Assembly (NCBI RefSeq): GCF_017168235.1
Contig: NZ_JABFAO010000011.1
Location: 183,513-247,512 of the forward strand
Length of the DNA: 64,000 nt
Reading direction: 5' to 3'
Origin: Rhodococcus sp. KRD197
GTDB taxonomy: Bacteria; Actinomycetota; Actinomycetes; Mycobacteriales; Mycobacteriaceae
The notes under the pieces were generated by a model. The model did not search any database. It had not been told where the DNA came from and saw only the letters and a list, made by a program, of their open reading frames with translations. The position numbers and the translations under genes were made by a program. Each line of letters opens with the position of its first letter. The stretch's first letter is position 1. Shown piece after piece: positions 29,953 to 37,861 of this stretch.

Positions 29953-29984
29953 GGCGAGTGCAGTTGCAGGCGAGTGCAGTTGCA
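29953..29984. repeat. 16-bp perfect tandem repeat, two copies
   Basis: GGCGAGTGCAGTTGCA occurs at 29953-29968 and again immediately at 29969-29984. It is non-coding, just past the tRNA terminator and 130 bp before the SRPBCC gene. Confidence 0.9.
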
Positions 29985-30066
29985 ACCGTCGCTGCGGCGT
30001 CGTCCGCCCCGAGCAACCACAGCAGAAACATTTTCGGAACTGTGTCCTCGCGCGCGCTCGTCGTTC

Positions 30067-30109
30067 GTCCCTCTTGATGAGCGTGCAATCGCCATCCAAC
30101 GAGAGGGAC
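30067..30109 (+). promoter_or_regulatory. Inverted repeat that could mask the SRPBCC ribosome-binding site
   Basis: GTCCCTCT (30067-30074) is the exact complement of AGAGGGAC (30102-30109), and the latter contains the Shine-Dalgarno sequence 5-6 nt before the ATG at 30114. If both are in the mRNA, an 8-bp stem with a 27-nt loop would hide the ribosome-binding site. Confidence 0.4.
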
Positions 30110-30113
30110 AATC

Positions 30114-30563
30114 ATGAGCAGGTACACCACCATCTCCCGCGCATGTCGAATCGATGCCGCGGCCGCGGAAGTTCTTTCACTGGTCTCGTCCACCGAGGGC
30201 TTCACGGCCATCAATCCCCATCGCACTGCCGATCCGAAGCTGGAACTCACCCCGTTCGGTCCATCCAACGGCGTCGGTTCCGGATTTGCTTTCTCCGGCA
30301 AAAGAGGCAAAGGGACACAGGTGGTTTCGGAGGTGACCGACCACCACGTCGAGTATGCGATCGACATGGGGTCGATGGGACAGTCGACCCAGCGGATTGT
30401 CGCCACTCCTGCATCGCACGATGGGTGCGACGTCGAATGGTCGATGACGTTCGATGCAGGACGCAACCCGATGCTGCGGATCTTCGGCCTGGTCGCCAAC
30501 AGGGTCTTGGGCCCCACGCTCGACAGCGGAATCCGCAATCTGTCCACCACGACCTGGCGCTAG
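30114..30563 (+). CDS. SRPBCC (START/Bet v 1-like) family protein
   Basis: A 149-aa single-domain protein of the SRPBCC superfamily. It starts with the typical strand ISRACRIDAAAAEVLSLVSSTEGF, followed by a central beta-sheet and a long C-terminal helix (LGPTLDSGIRNL). These proteins hold hydrophobic ligands in a deep pocket; the ligand here is unknown. AGAGGG lies just upstream of the ATG. It is 63 bp upstream of a DGPF/YCII-sigma pair and on the same strand; SRPBCC proteins often accompany such sigma units. Confidence 0.8.
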   Translation: MSRYTTISRACRIDAAAAEVLSLVSSTEGFTAINPHRTADPKLELTPFGPSNGVGSGFAFSGKRGKGTQVVSEVTDHHVEYAIDMGSMGQSTQRIVATPASHDGCDVEWSMTFDAGRNPMLRIFGLVANRVLGPTLDSGIRNLSTTTWR

Positions 30564-30626
30564 GCCACTCGGCCTAAACTCCGTACCGGTCGCGAGTCGG
30601 CCGGTCACCCCGATGAAAGGGAAGCG

Positions 30627-30977
30627 ATGAAGTACACATTTCTGCTGTACAGCGACCAGAGCGCTGCAGGTGAGGCCACGGCGGAGGAGAAGGAGCAGGA
30701 GCTCGCCGTCTACGGTGCCTACATCGGCGCGCTCCAGGAGGCCGGGGTCTTCTTGGCTACCGACTGGCTTCAGCCAACTGCGACTGCCAGCACCGTATCG
30801 TTCGCCGACGGCGCCGCCGCGGTCCATGACGGCCCTTTTGCCGAGACTCAGGAAACCCTCGGCGGATACTTCGTCATCGAAGCACCGGACCTGGATGTGG
30901 CACTGGAGTGGGCAAAGAAGTGCCCGGCTGCCCAGTACGGCAAGGTCGAGGTGCGCGCCTCGGCGATGGAGGACTGA
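30627..30977 (+). CDS. DGPF/YCII-related protein
   Basis: A 116-aa protein with the DGPF signature (HDGPFAETQETLGGYFVIEA) that defines the YCII-related DGPF family. The fold is a ferredoxin-like alpha/beta domain. DGPF proteins are the usual genomic partners of ECF42 sigma factors, exactly as here, where the sigma gene begins at or before its stop. GAAAGGGAAG lies upstream of the ATG. The biochemical function is not known; the family is linked to stress responses. Confidence 0.9.
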   Translation: MKYTFLLYSDQSAAGEATAEEKEQELAVYGAYIGALQEAGVFLATDWLQPTATASTVSFADGAAAVHDGPFAETQETLGGYFVIEAPDLDVALEWAKKCPAAQYGKVEVRASAMED

Positions 30978-32242
30978 GCAGCATCGACCCCACCCCAGCT
31001 TCCGACGATTCGCGTCCGCCGCATCTTGTCCTCGAAACACTCGTTCGAGAACAGCGGGCGCGTCTCGTTGGCGCGCTTGCGCGATGGTGCGGCGACATTC
31101 AGCTGGCCGAGGACGGCTTTGCCGACGCCGTCGAGCGCGCTCTGGCGACCTGGGCGAACGGGGTTCCTCGCGCCCCGGAGTCATGGATCAGCACCGTCGC
31201 CAGGAATCGCATACGGGATATCGTGCGCTCAGCCGAACGCACCCGTACTCGTCCGCTCGACACAACCGACCCTCATCCCAGCGTCGACCTTCACCCTGAC
31301 CGGGACGATGACACTCTGGTGCTGATGCTCGCCTGCGTCCACCCATCGCTGGACCGCGCCGTTCACGCGCCACTCATCCTGCAGGTCGTCATCGGAGCAC
31401 AAACCAAGGACATCGCCACGGCGTTCGCGCTGCCGCAAGCAACTCTGGCCAAACGCCTCGTCCGCGCCAAGCAGAAACTTCGGGCGAACCACGTCTTCCT
31501 CGAAATGCCCGACGGAATCCCGCATGAACGCGTCGATGCTGTTCTCGACGCGATCTACGCGGCCTACTCCATCGAATGGTTGCGTGTCGCGCCACCGGCC
31601 GCAGTCGACCTCGTCACCGAACATGCCATTCATGCCAGCCAGCTGCTGCTGACCGCCGTGCCCAGCAATCCCGAGGTGCGTGGTCTGGCCGCGCTCCTGC
31701 TGTACCTGCACTCGCGCCGCAACGCGCGGATCAAAGATGGCGTTCTCATCCCGACCGAACAGCAGAACCCCGCGGATTGGGATCACCATCTGATCCAAGT
31801 CGCCGAAGACCTGCTTCGCGTCGGCCTGCGCGCCCAACGCACTACCTTGCCCGGATCGTACGAACTCCAAGCGGCCATTCAGTCCGCTCATGCGTCCCGA
31901 AGCCGCCAGGACGGAGACACACCCTGGGATACGATTGCCCACTTCTACGACGCCCTTGTTCTGATCACTCCCAGCAAGGGAGCCGCTGTCGCCCGAGCAG
32001 CCGCAATCGCGCACGCCACCGATTCCCGGACCGGGCTGCGGATCCTCGCCGAACTCCACGAAAACGATCCCACCCTCGATGCGTTCCAGCCGTACCACGC
32101 CACCCGCGCCGCTCTCCTGTCCGACATCGGCGCCGTGGCAGACGCGGCTCACTCGCGCGCCCGGGCGATCGCGCTGTGCACCCATGCACCGAGCCGCCGA
32201 TACCTCGAGTCGATACAGCCTCGGACATCGTTCGGCGCATGA
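30974..32242 (+). CDS. ECF42-like RNA polymerase sigma factor with long C-terminal extension
   Basis: Sigma-70 family ECF factor, about 422 aa. Region 2 (LVGALARWCGDIQLAEDGFADAV, WISTVARNRIRDI) and region 4 (DIATAFALPQATLAKRLVRAK) occupy the first about 180 residues. A helical, TPR-like extension of about 240 residues (DUF6596 type) follows, characteristic of ECF42, which lacks an anti-sigma factor and needs its C-terminus for activity. The start is uncertain: CTG 30974 overlaps the DGPF stop by 4 bp, while GTG 30908 or 30920 would lie inside the DGPF gene. No ATG is in a plausible position. Confidence 0.87.
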   Translation: MSSIDPTPASDDSRPPHLVLETLVREQRARLVGALARWCGDIQLAEDGFADAVERALATWANGVPRAPESWISTVARNRIRDIVRSAERTRTRPLDTTDPHPSVDLHPDRDDDTLVLMLACVHPSLDRAVHAPLILQVVIGAQTKDIATAFALPQATLAKRLVRAKQKLRANHVFLEMPDGIPHERVDAVLDAIYAAYSIEWLRVAPPAAVDLVTEHAIHASQLLLTAVPSNPEVRGLAALLLYLHSRRNARIKDGVLIPTEQQNPADWDHHLIQVAEDLLRVGLRAQRTTLPGSYELQAAIQSAHASRSRQDGDTPWDTIAHFYDALVLITPSKGAAVARAAAIAHATDSRTGLRILAELHENDPTLDAFQPYHATRAALLSDIGAVADAAHSRARAIALCTHAPSRRYLESIQPRTSFGA

Positions 32243-32353
32243 CGCCCGAGGTCGGCGATTGTTCGCAATCGGAACTTCTTCGCTCGAACCGGTGGTGATT
32301 GCGCTCACAGACGTGCACTCTGGAGTGACACCCCCTACGGAAGGAATCCACCC

Positions 32354-32581
32354 ATGGCGGACGAGCGTCACGAGGGAAACAGCGGCACCGATGTGCCGGT
32401 CGACAACGAGGTTGCGCAGAACGCCAAGGAACGGGTCGCCGGAATAGATCAGAAGTACGCGCCTGGTTCGCGGCCCACCGTCGTACTCCCAGGAACCGGC
32501 GGCATGGTGTCGGGAACCGCTTTCGCAGACATGGTCGACGAGAACGGTGATTTGAAGGACGATACGACCACGGATGCCTGA
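32354..32581 (+). CDS. Small acidic hypothetical protein
   Basis: A 75-aa acidic protein rich in Asp, Glu, Gly and Thr, without a transmembrane helix or signal peptide. A central PGTGGMVSGTAFADMVDENG segment is its most ordered part. GGAAGGAAT lies upstream of the ATG, and the stop overlaps the next gene by 8 bp. Related small proteins are common in Rhodococcus; I know of no function. It lies 111 bp after the sigma factor. Confidence 0.65.
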   Translation: MADERHEGNSGTDVPVDNEVAQNAKERVAGIDQKYAPGSRPTVVLPGTGGMVSGTAFADMVDENGDLKDDTTTDA

Positions 32582-33251
32582 GCGCATTCCTCCTCCCACG
32601 TGTGTCGATGAACCCGGAGTACACGGCTTCCTGCATGTCCCCGCCGACGATCCGGTGGCCACGCTCGCTGTGACGCATGGTGCGGGAGGCGATTGCACCG
32701 CGAAGGTTCTGACGGATCTGGCCGAAACGTGGTCGGCACATGGCGTCGTGGTACTTCGATTCGATATGGCGTTCAGGCAAGCGAAGCCCTCCGGTCCCCC
32801 GCATCCGTCGAAGGCTGCGGCCGATCTCGAGAGCATCCGATCTGCCGTGGACTACCTTCGCAGCCGGGGCCCCGCGCCGATGCTCGTCGGAGGGCATTCC
32901 TATGGTGGACGTCAGGCGTCCATGGCGGCCGCTGCGGATCCCGATCTCGCTGCGGGCCTTGTGTTGCTGTCGTATCCCCTTCACCCGCAAGGGAAGCCGG
33001 AGAAGTTGCGCACTGCGCATCTACCGGAGATCACGACGCCCGTCCTGTTCGTCTCGGGCACCCGGGACCCGTTCGGCACACCCGAGGAACTGCGCGATGC
33101 GATCGACCTGATTCCAGCGAAAACCGTGTTCATCGACATCCCCGGCGCCGCGCACGACCTGTCTGCAGCCAAGCATCGCACCGCCCATCGAGCGCTTGAC
33201 GGGGCCGCCGCCCTGTTCCGTTTCGAGCCGGGTGAAAGAGCTTCGACCTAG
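32574..33251 (+). CDS. Alpha/beta hydrolase (dienelactone-hydrolase/Tex30-like)
   Basis: A 225-aa cytoplasmic alpha/beta hydrolase of the KANL3/Tex30-like group. Features are the VTHGAGGD oxyanion segment, the nucleophile elbow GGHSYGGRQ with Ser, a catalytic Asp in VSGTRDPFGTP and a His in IPGAAHDL, so the triad is complete. No signal peptide. The substrate cannot be named. It overlaps the small acidic protein gene by 8 bp, suggesting translational coupling. Confidence 0.85.
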   Translation: MPERIPPPTCVDEPGVHGFLHVPADDPVATLAVTHGAGGDCTAKVLTDLAETWSAHGVVVLRFDMAFRQAKPSGPPHPSKAAADLESIRSAVDYLRSRGPAPMLVGGHSYGGRQASMAAAADPDLAAGLVLLSYPLHPQGKPEKLRTAHLPEITTPVLFVSGTRDPFGTPEELRDAIDLIPAKTVFIDIPGAAHDLSAAKHRTAHRALDGAAALFRFEPGERAST

Positions 33252-33316
33252 GACTCTGCCGTTGGTTGTCGGTGCCGCCGTCTCGATCTCCGGCAGTCGA
33301 GTGTTCTACTTGTGCC

Positions 33317-33769
33317 ATGCCCACATGGGGATGGTTCGTGGTTGCGTTGGTCCTCATCGACACAGCCGTGCTGGCAGCGTGGTTCCTCGCTCGCAAGAGC
33401 CCACGCGAGGACACTGCTGTCGCGACGCGGTTCAAGCTGGCAGGGTTGGATACAGAAGCACGCGAAGAGATTCAACAGTTGATCTCGGAGAAGAACAAGA
33501 TTCACGCCGTCGAAGTGCTCCGAGATCGCACCGGGTTCGGTTCGAAAGAGGCGAGAGAAATCGTCGAGTCCGTGGCACAGGGCAATCCGTTTCCGACACC
33601 GAGCACGTACAACGACGACAATGGACTCGATTCCGGCGCTTGGGAGGACATCATTCCGAAGTTACGTGCACTCAAGGCAGAGGGGCGTGCGCTCACTGCC
33701 ATCAAACTTGTCCGCGCGCGAACGGGTTTGTCGCTGCGGGATGCCAAAGAGGCGGTCGACCGGATATGA
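33317..33769 (+). CDS. Membrane protein with two L7/L12 C-terminal-like domains
   Basis: A 150-aa protein. One N-terminal transmembrane helix (WFVVALVLIDTAVLAAWFLA, residues 5-24) is followed by two copies of a motif resembling the C-terminal domain of ribosomal protein L7/L12. The first is EKNKIHAVEVLRDRTGFGSKE followed by AREIVE; the second is ALTAIKLVRARTGLSLRDAK followed by EAVDRI. The lysine-rich helix-turn-helix of bL12 that binds translation GTPases is partly retained. ATG 33317 places the helix at the N-terminus; the 17-codon extension is not needed. Overlaps the GNAT gene by 4 bp. Confidence 0.75.
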   Translation: MPTWGWFVVALVLIDTAVLAAWFLARKSPREDTAVATRFKLAGLDTEAREEIQQLISEKNKIHAVEVLRDRTGFGSKEAREIVESVAQGNPFPTPSTYNDDNGLDSGAWEDIIPKLRALKAEGRALTAIKLVRARTGLSLRDAKEAVDRI

Positions 33770-34296
33770 CAGTCACCGTCGAACCCGCCGGTCTGTGGGA
33801 CGCCGAACAATTGGCCGATGTTGCCGCAGACACTTTCCCTCTGGCCTGCCCCCCTGGAACGTCACGCGAGTCCATCGAAGCATTCGTCGACGAGGTGCTC
33901 TCGAACGAGCGCTTCGGTGAATACCTCAACGATCCTTCTCGAACGATTCTGGCTGCGCGCGTCGATGATGCAATCGTGGGCTACGCAATGGCCGTGCACG
34001 GCGCCCCTTCGGATCCTGCCATCGGTCCACTTCTCGCACACTCCCCCACGATGGAGTTGTCCAAGCTGTACGTGATGCCCGGCCACCACGGAAGCGAAGT
34101 GTCGACCGAACTCATGAAATCGGTGTTGGCATCCGCCGTCGAGCGGGGCTGCGCCGGGGTATGGCTGGGGGTCAATCAAGAAAACGTTCGAGCGCAGAAG
34201 TTCTATGCCAAGAACGGCTTCGAGCGAGTGGGAACCAGAGACTTCGCGGTCGGCGGCGTGGTCCACACCGACTACATCATGGAAAAAGCCCTCTGA
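33766..34296 (+). CDS. GNAT family N-acetyltransferase
   Basis: A 176-aa acetyltransferase. The acceptor half contains ADVAADTFPLACPPG. The GNAT core has MELSKLYVMPGHHGSEVSTE, a slightly altered acetyl-CoA loop (canonical R/QxxGxG/A), and the terminal ENVRAQKFYAKNGFERVG motif. The ATG overlaps the previous stop (ATGA). In M. tuberculosis an acetyltransferase (Rv2669) lies next to zapE, the same arrangement. Substrate unknown. Confidence 0.88.
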   Translation: MTVTVEPAGLWDAEQLADVAADTFPLACPPGTSRESIEAFVDEVLSNERFGEYLNDPSRTILAARVDDAIVGYAMAVHGAPSDPAIGPLLAHSPTMELSKLYVMPGHHGSEVSTELMKSVLASAVERGCAGVWLGVNQENVRAQKFYAKNGFERVGTRDFAVGGVVHTDYIMEKAL

Positions 34297-34331
34297 TCGA
34301 GCGCCTCAGCCGGGGGCCTCAGCGTGGGGCT

Positions 34332-35348
34332 TCAGCCGACCGCGGCGAAACGTGAGAGCGCGAGCAACCTGGACGTCGCACGCAGGTATTTCTTGCGGTA
34401 TCCACCCGCGAGCATCTCCTCGGTGAAGATCTCGTCGAGCTTGCCCCCCGAGGACGTGACCGGGATACCCGCGTCGTAGAGACGGTCGGCAAGGACGACG
34501 AGACGCAGCGCGACGGCCTGATCCGACGCGGGGTGCACCTTGTTCCAGAACACGGCCTCGACGCCGTCGAGAAGCTTGCCGTAGCGAGACGGGTGCAGCG
34601 TACTCAGATGCGCCAACAACTCGTCGAAGTCGTCCAGCGTCGCGCCCTCGATTCGACCGGCGCGCTCGACCAAGTCGGCCTCGGACATCGGGTCCGGCGC
34701 CGGTGGCAGATCCCGATGACGGTAGTCGGGGCCGTCGACGCGAATCGATTCGAAGATCGACCCGAGCTTCTTGATTTCTCGCATGAAGTCCTCGGCAGCA
34801 AACCTGCCCTCACCGAGTTGCCCGGGCAGCGTGTTGGACGTCGCGACGATCGACACACCACGTGCGGACAGCTCCGACAACAGACGCGAGACGAGCATCG
34901 TATCGCCCGGGTCGTCCAGCTCGAACTCGTCGATGCACAGCACGCTGTGGTCGGACAGCCCGTCGAGCGCCTTGACGAATCCCAACGCGCCCACCACATG
35001 CGTGAGCTCGACGAACGTACCGAAGGCCTTCGGCTCGGGAACACTGTGGTAGATCGAAGCGAGGAGGTGGGTCTTGCCAACGCCGAAGCCGCCATCCAGA
35101 TACAGGCCAGCACCGGTGGGAGGAGTCTTCTTACCGAACAGACCTCGTTTGCCGCTCTTACCGGCGATCTTGCCGACCTTGTGCGAGAACTCCTCGGCCT
35201 TGGCAACCGCTTGCGCCTGCGTGGGCTCGTTCGGATCAGGAATGTACGAGGCGAAGCTGACCTCGTCGAACATGGCCGGCGGAACCATCTGAGCGATCAA
35301 CTGATCGGACGGAACCACGGGATTGCGATCGACAAGACGTGCGGGCAT
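34332..35348 (-). CDS. zapE: Cell division protein ZapE (AFG1-like ATPase)
   Basis: P-loop ATPase of the AFG1/ZapE family, 338 aa. Walker A DGGFGVGKTHLL near residue 105 and Walker B VLCIDEFELDD are intact, followed by SNTLPGQLGEGRF and the conserved C-terminal SRYGKLLDGVEAVFW. ZapE in E. coli interacts with FtsZ during late division or stress; a similar role here is inferred. Matches Rv2670c by position, converging on the GNAT gene. Confidence 0.92.
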   Translation of the reverse strand: MPARLVDRNPVVPSDQLIAQMVPPAMFDEVSFASYIPDPNEPTQAQAVAKAEEFSHKVGKIAGKSGKRGLFGKKTPPTGAGLYLDGGFGVGKTHLLASIYHSVPEPKAFGTFVELTHVVGALGFVKALDGLSDHSVLCIDEFELDDPGDTMLVSRLLSELSARGVSIVATSNTLPGQLGEGRFAAEDFMREIKKLGSIFESIRVDGPDYRHRDLPPAPDPMSEADLVERAGRIEGATLDDFDELLAHLSTLHPSRYGKLLDGVEAVFWNKVHPASDQAVALRLVVLADRLYDAGIPVTSSGGKLDEIFTEEMLAGGYRKKYLRATSRLLALSRFAAVG

Positions 35349-35382
35349 TGGTCGAGCCTAGCGACGTGGTCTTATCTACTTC

Positions 35383-36201
35383 GTGCAGCTACTCGATATT
35401 GCGACCTACTTCACATCTGAACGTGATGTGTCACGCGTGGCGCGGGGCCCTCTCGACGACGCCGGCCTGCGAAGTCTCTACGCGTACCCGCCGCGGCCGC
35501 GCCGGCCATGGATACGTGCGAACTTCGTCTCCAGCATCGACGGGGCAGTCACCGCCGACGGTGTATCAGCAGGCCTGGGCACTGCGGCAGACAAGCGGGT
35601 CTTCACGATTCTTCGCGAGCTCGCCGACGCCGTGCTCGTCGGGGCGGGGACGGTGCGAGCCGAGAACTACGGCGGCGCCAAGCTGAATCCGGCGGCGCGA
35701 GCACAGCGTGTATCGCAGGGGATGTCACCGGATCCGGTGATCGTCGTGGTGACTGCCTCGGCGGCCATCGACCCACAAGCGCGCATCTTCACCGACACCG
35801 ACGTCGCCCCCATCGTGATCACCTCCTCGTCCGCGCCGTCCGAGGCCAGACGGGCACTCGCTGCCACCGGAGCAGACCTCGTCGAAGTCTCCGGCGACGA
35901 CGTCTCGACCGAATCCATACTCGGCACCCTCGACACGCGCGGTCTACACCGTGTGTTGTGCGAGGGCGGTCCGGGACTGTTCGGCCGACTTCTCGACGAC
36001 GACGCAGTCGACGATCTGTGCCTCACCACCTCGCCAGTGCTCGTTGCGGGTGATGCGGGACGGATTTCCCGCTCCGAGTCGGCGTCGATCCGCCCGATGA
36101 CGCGCGCCCACGTGCTGGCCGACGAGGACGGCACGCTGCTGACGAGATGGGTCAAGCACCGCACCGAGGTCGACCGCAAAAGTGCAGCGGCAGAAAAGTA
36201 G
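35383..36201 (+). CDS. Pyrimidine reductase family protein (RibD C-terminal domain)
   Basis: NADPH-dependent reductase domain of the RibD-C/dihydrofolate-reductase fold, 272 aa, corresponding to Rv2671. The NFVSSIDGAVTADG N-terminal strand, VLVGAGTVRAENY and LCEGGPGLFGRLL C-terminal motif are clear. No deaminase domain is fused, so it is not a complete RibD; it may reduce the riboflavin intermediate or, as suggested for the mycobacterial protein, act as an alternative dihydrofolate reductase. GTG 35383 start; it diverges from zapE. Confidence 0.88.
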   Translation: MQLLDIATYFTSERDVSRVARGPLDDAGLRSLYAYPPRPRRPWIRANFVSSIDGAVTADGVSAGLGTAADKRVFTILRELADAVLVGAGTVRAENYGGAKLNPAARAQRVSQGMSPDPVIVVVTASAAIDPQARIFTDTDVAPIVITSSSAPSEARRALAATGADLVEVSGDDVSTESILGTLDTRGLHRVLCEGGPGLFGRLLDDDAVDDLCLTTSPVLVAGDAGRISRSESASIRPMTRAHVLADEDGTLLTRWVKHRTEVDRKSAAAEK

Positions 36202-36214
36202 ATAGCCTCGCAGC

Positions 36215-37777
36215 GTGACGCCGAATCGATCGCTCCTCGCAGTCGTCGTATGCCTGTCGGTGACGGCAGCCGCGTGCTCTGCCGGACCGTCCTCCCGACC
36301 GGACGTTGCCGTCGAGCAGAATTCGCCGGGGCTGCCTGCCGATTCCGAGGACCCGGATGGCGAGGAGCTACGCGAGCTCGAAGTTCCCAGCACCGATCTC
36401 GCGTGGAACGATTGCACGCAGACCACGCTGGACTCCTTCGGATTGACCTCGCGAACCCCCGGACTGATACTCGAGTGCACGGCGTTCGAAGCCCCGGTCG
36501 ACGCGTCCGGTGAGATGTTCGGCTCGTTCACCGTCGGAGTGATGCGAGCCAAGCTCAACACAACACCCGACGATGCTGCTCCCCTCGTGTTCACCTCGGG
36601 CGCCGACCGTGCGTCCATCGAAATGCTGGCGGACATCACCTCCGGACAGAGTTCGACGCTGCTCGCCGCTCATCCGATCGTCGCAATCGATCGACGGGGC
36701 ATCGGCCGCTCCAGCGCCGTCAACTGCGTCACCTCCGACAGCCGCATCCCACTGTCGGATCTGGGTCAGTTCGCGTCATCGGACGGTGATGCCGTGGATC
36801 GAGCGGTCGACGCCGGACGGACCGCGACGATCGAGTGCACCGACCTTCTTCAACCCCAGGAGTTGGCCTTCGGTGTGAGCTACGCTGCCGACGATCTCGA
36901 GGAACTTCGGCTGAACTGGGGTGTCGAAACCCTCGGGATCATCGGGTCGGGCAACGGGGCCTCGATAGCGCTGGCCTATGCGGCGCGCTACCCCGATCGC
37001 GTGGCGCGAATGATCCTCGACTCGCCGACGGACGTGACCGCCGATCAGCTACGCAAGGCAGAGCAGAGAACTCAGGGCAGGGAAGCGGCGTTCGCGGCGT
37101 TCACCCAGCGCTGCATCGCGCTGGAATGCTCGCTCGGACCCGATCCGCGCACCGCAGTCACCGATCTCATCGATGCCGCGGACCGCGGCGAACTGGCACC
37201 TGTATCGACGCACGAACTGCTGGACGGTATCGCCTACGCGTTGGCGTCCTCAGCGACCGACCCGTCGCGGCGCGCCCTCGACCTGTCCGACACCCTGAGC
37301 GCGGCGCGAGACGGAGACTTCTCCGAACTCGCCGGCCTGATCACACGCGCGGCGGCAGCGTACGGGACCGACGGCCAGTTCGTCGCACGCTGCACCGACG
37401 GCAGGCAGTGGCCGACGCCGCAGGCGGTGCGGGACATTCAGCCGGCCTGGTCGGAGCAGTACCCGGTATTCGGCACCGACGCCGCCCTCGCAGCGTTGGC
37501 GTGTTCGTCGTGGCCGACCGCACCCGCGCCGCCCTTGCCATCCGACCTGACCGTTCCAGTGCTCTCGTTCAGCGGCGGCGCCGATCCAGTCGTCGGGAAC
37601 GGTGGGTTCGCCGCCATGACCGGCCTGGTCGCGGCGACCGGTACCCGTTCGGCGGCAATGACGTGGCAGGGATCAGGCCATCCGGTGCTCGGTGGATCTC
37701 AGTGCGCACAAGCCGCGGCAGCGGCTTACTGGGAAACGGCCGCGCTGCCGCCGGACGGCAGCGTGTGCCCAGCTTGA
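36215..37777 (+). CDS. TAP-like alpha/beta hydrolase lipoprotein lacking the canonical nucleophile Ser
   Basis: Secreted lipoprotein of 520 aa (lipobox AAAC near residue 21) in the tripeptidyl-aminopeptidase-like/proline-iminopeptidase group, positional match to Rv2672. The lid and cap layout is normal: AIDRRGIGRSSAVNC, a nucleophile-elbow region, and TAP-C with SGGADPVVGNGG (Asp) and GSGHPVLGG (His). At the elbow, where relatives read GGSxG, this protein reads GSGNGA, so the aligned Ser is Gly and a Ser sits one position earlier. It may be a pseudoenzyme or use a shifted Ser. It starts 13 bp after the reductase gene. Confidence 0.82.
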   Translation: MTPNRSLLAVVVCLSVTAAACSAGPSSRPDVAVEQNSPGLPADSEDPDGEELRELEVPSTDLAWNDCTQTTLDSFGLTSRTPGLILECTAFEAPVDASGEMFGSFTVGVMRAKLNTTPDDAAPLVFTSGADRASIEMLADITSGQSSTLLAAHPIVAIDRRGIGRSSAVNCVTSDSRIPLSDLGQFASSDGDAVDRAVDAGRTATIECTDLLQPQELAFGVSYAADDLEELRLNWGVETLGIIGSGNGASIALAYAARYPDRVARMILDSPTDVTADQLRKAEQRTQGREAAFAAFTQRCIALECSLGPDPRTAVTDLIDAADRGELAPVSTHELLDGIAYALASSATDPSRRALDLSDTLSAARDGDFSELAGLITRAAAAYGTDGQFVARCTDGRQWPTPQAVRDIQPAWSEQYPVFGTDAALAALACSSWPTAPAPPLPSDLTVPVLSFSGGADPVVGNGGFAAMTGLVAATGTRSAAMTWQGSGHPVLGGSQCAQAAAAAYWETAALPPDGSVCPA

Positions 37778-37861
37778 GCGGCATCTTCCGGGCAGCACCC
37801 CGAAGAACCCTCGGGGGTGTCTCGGTGATCGGGGGCCACCGCTCAAGGTAGCGTGCTGCAC

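Noticed and set aside
30177-33020. Long minus-strand frames opposite the sigma-factor region (30177-31184, 31229-32836, 31965-33020)
   Set aside because: They contradict the coherent plus-strand genes with sigma and DGPF motifs and contain no domains.
33196-33765. Long N-terminal extension of the GNAT gene
   Set aside because: It overlaps the L7/L12-like gene in another frame; the ATG at 33766 with a 4-bp overlap gives the normal family start.
29828-34300. Genomic island inserted at tRNA-Val(GAC)
   Set aside because: No integrase, transposase or repeated tRNA 3' end was found; the GNAT next to zapE matches conserved mycobacterial order. The tandem repeat at 29953 is kept only as a weak hint.
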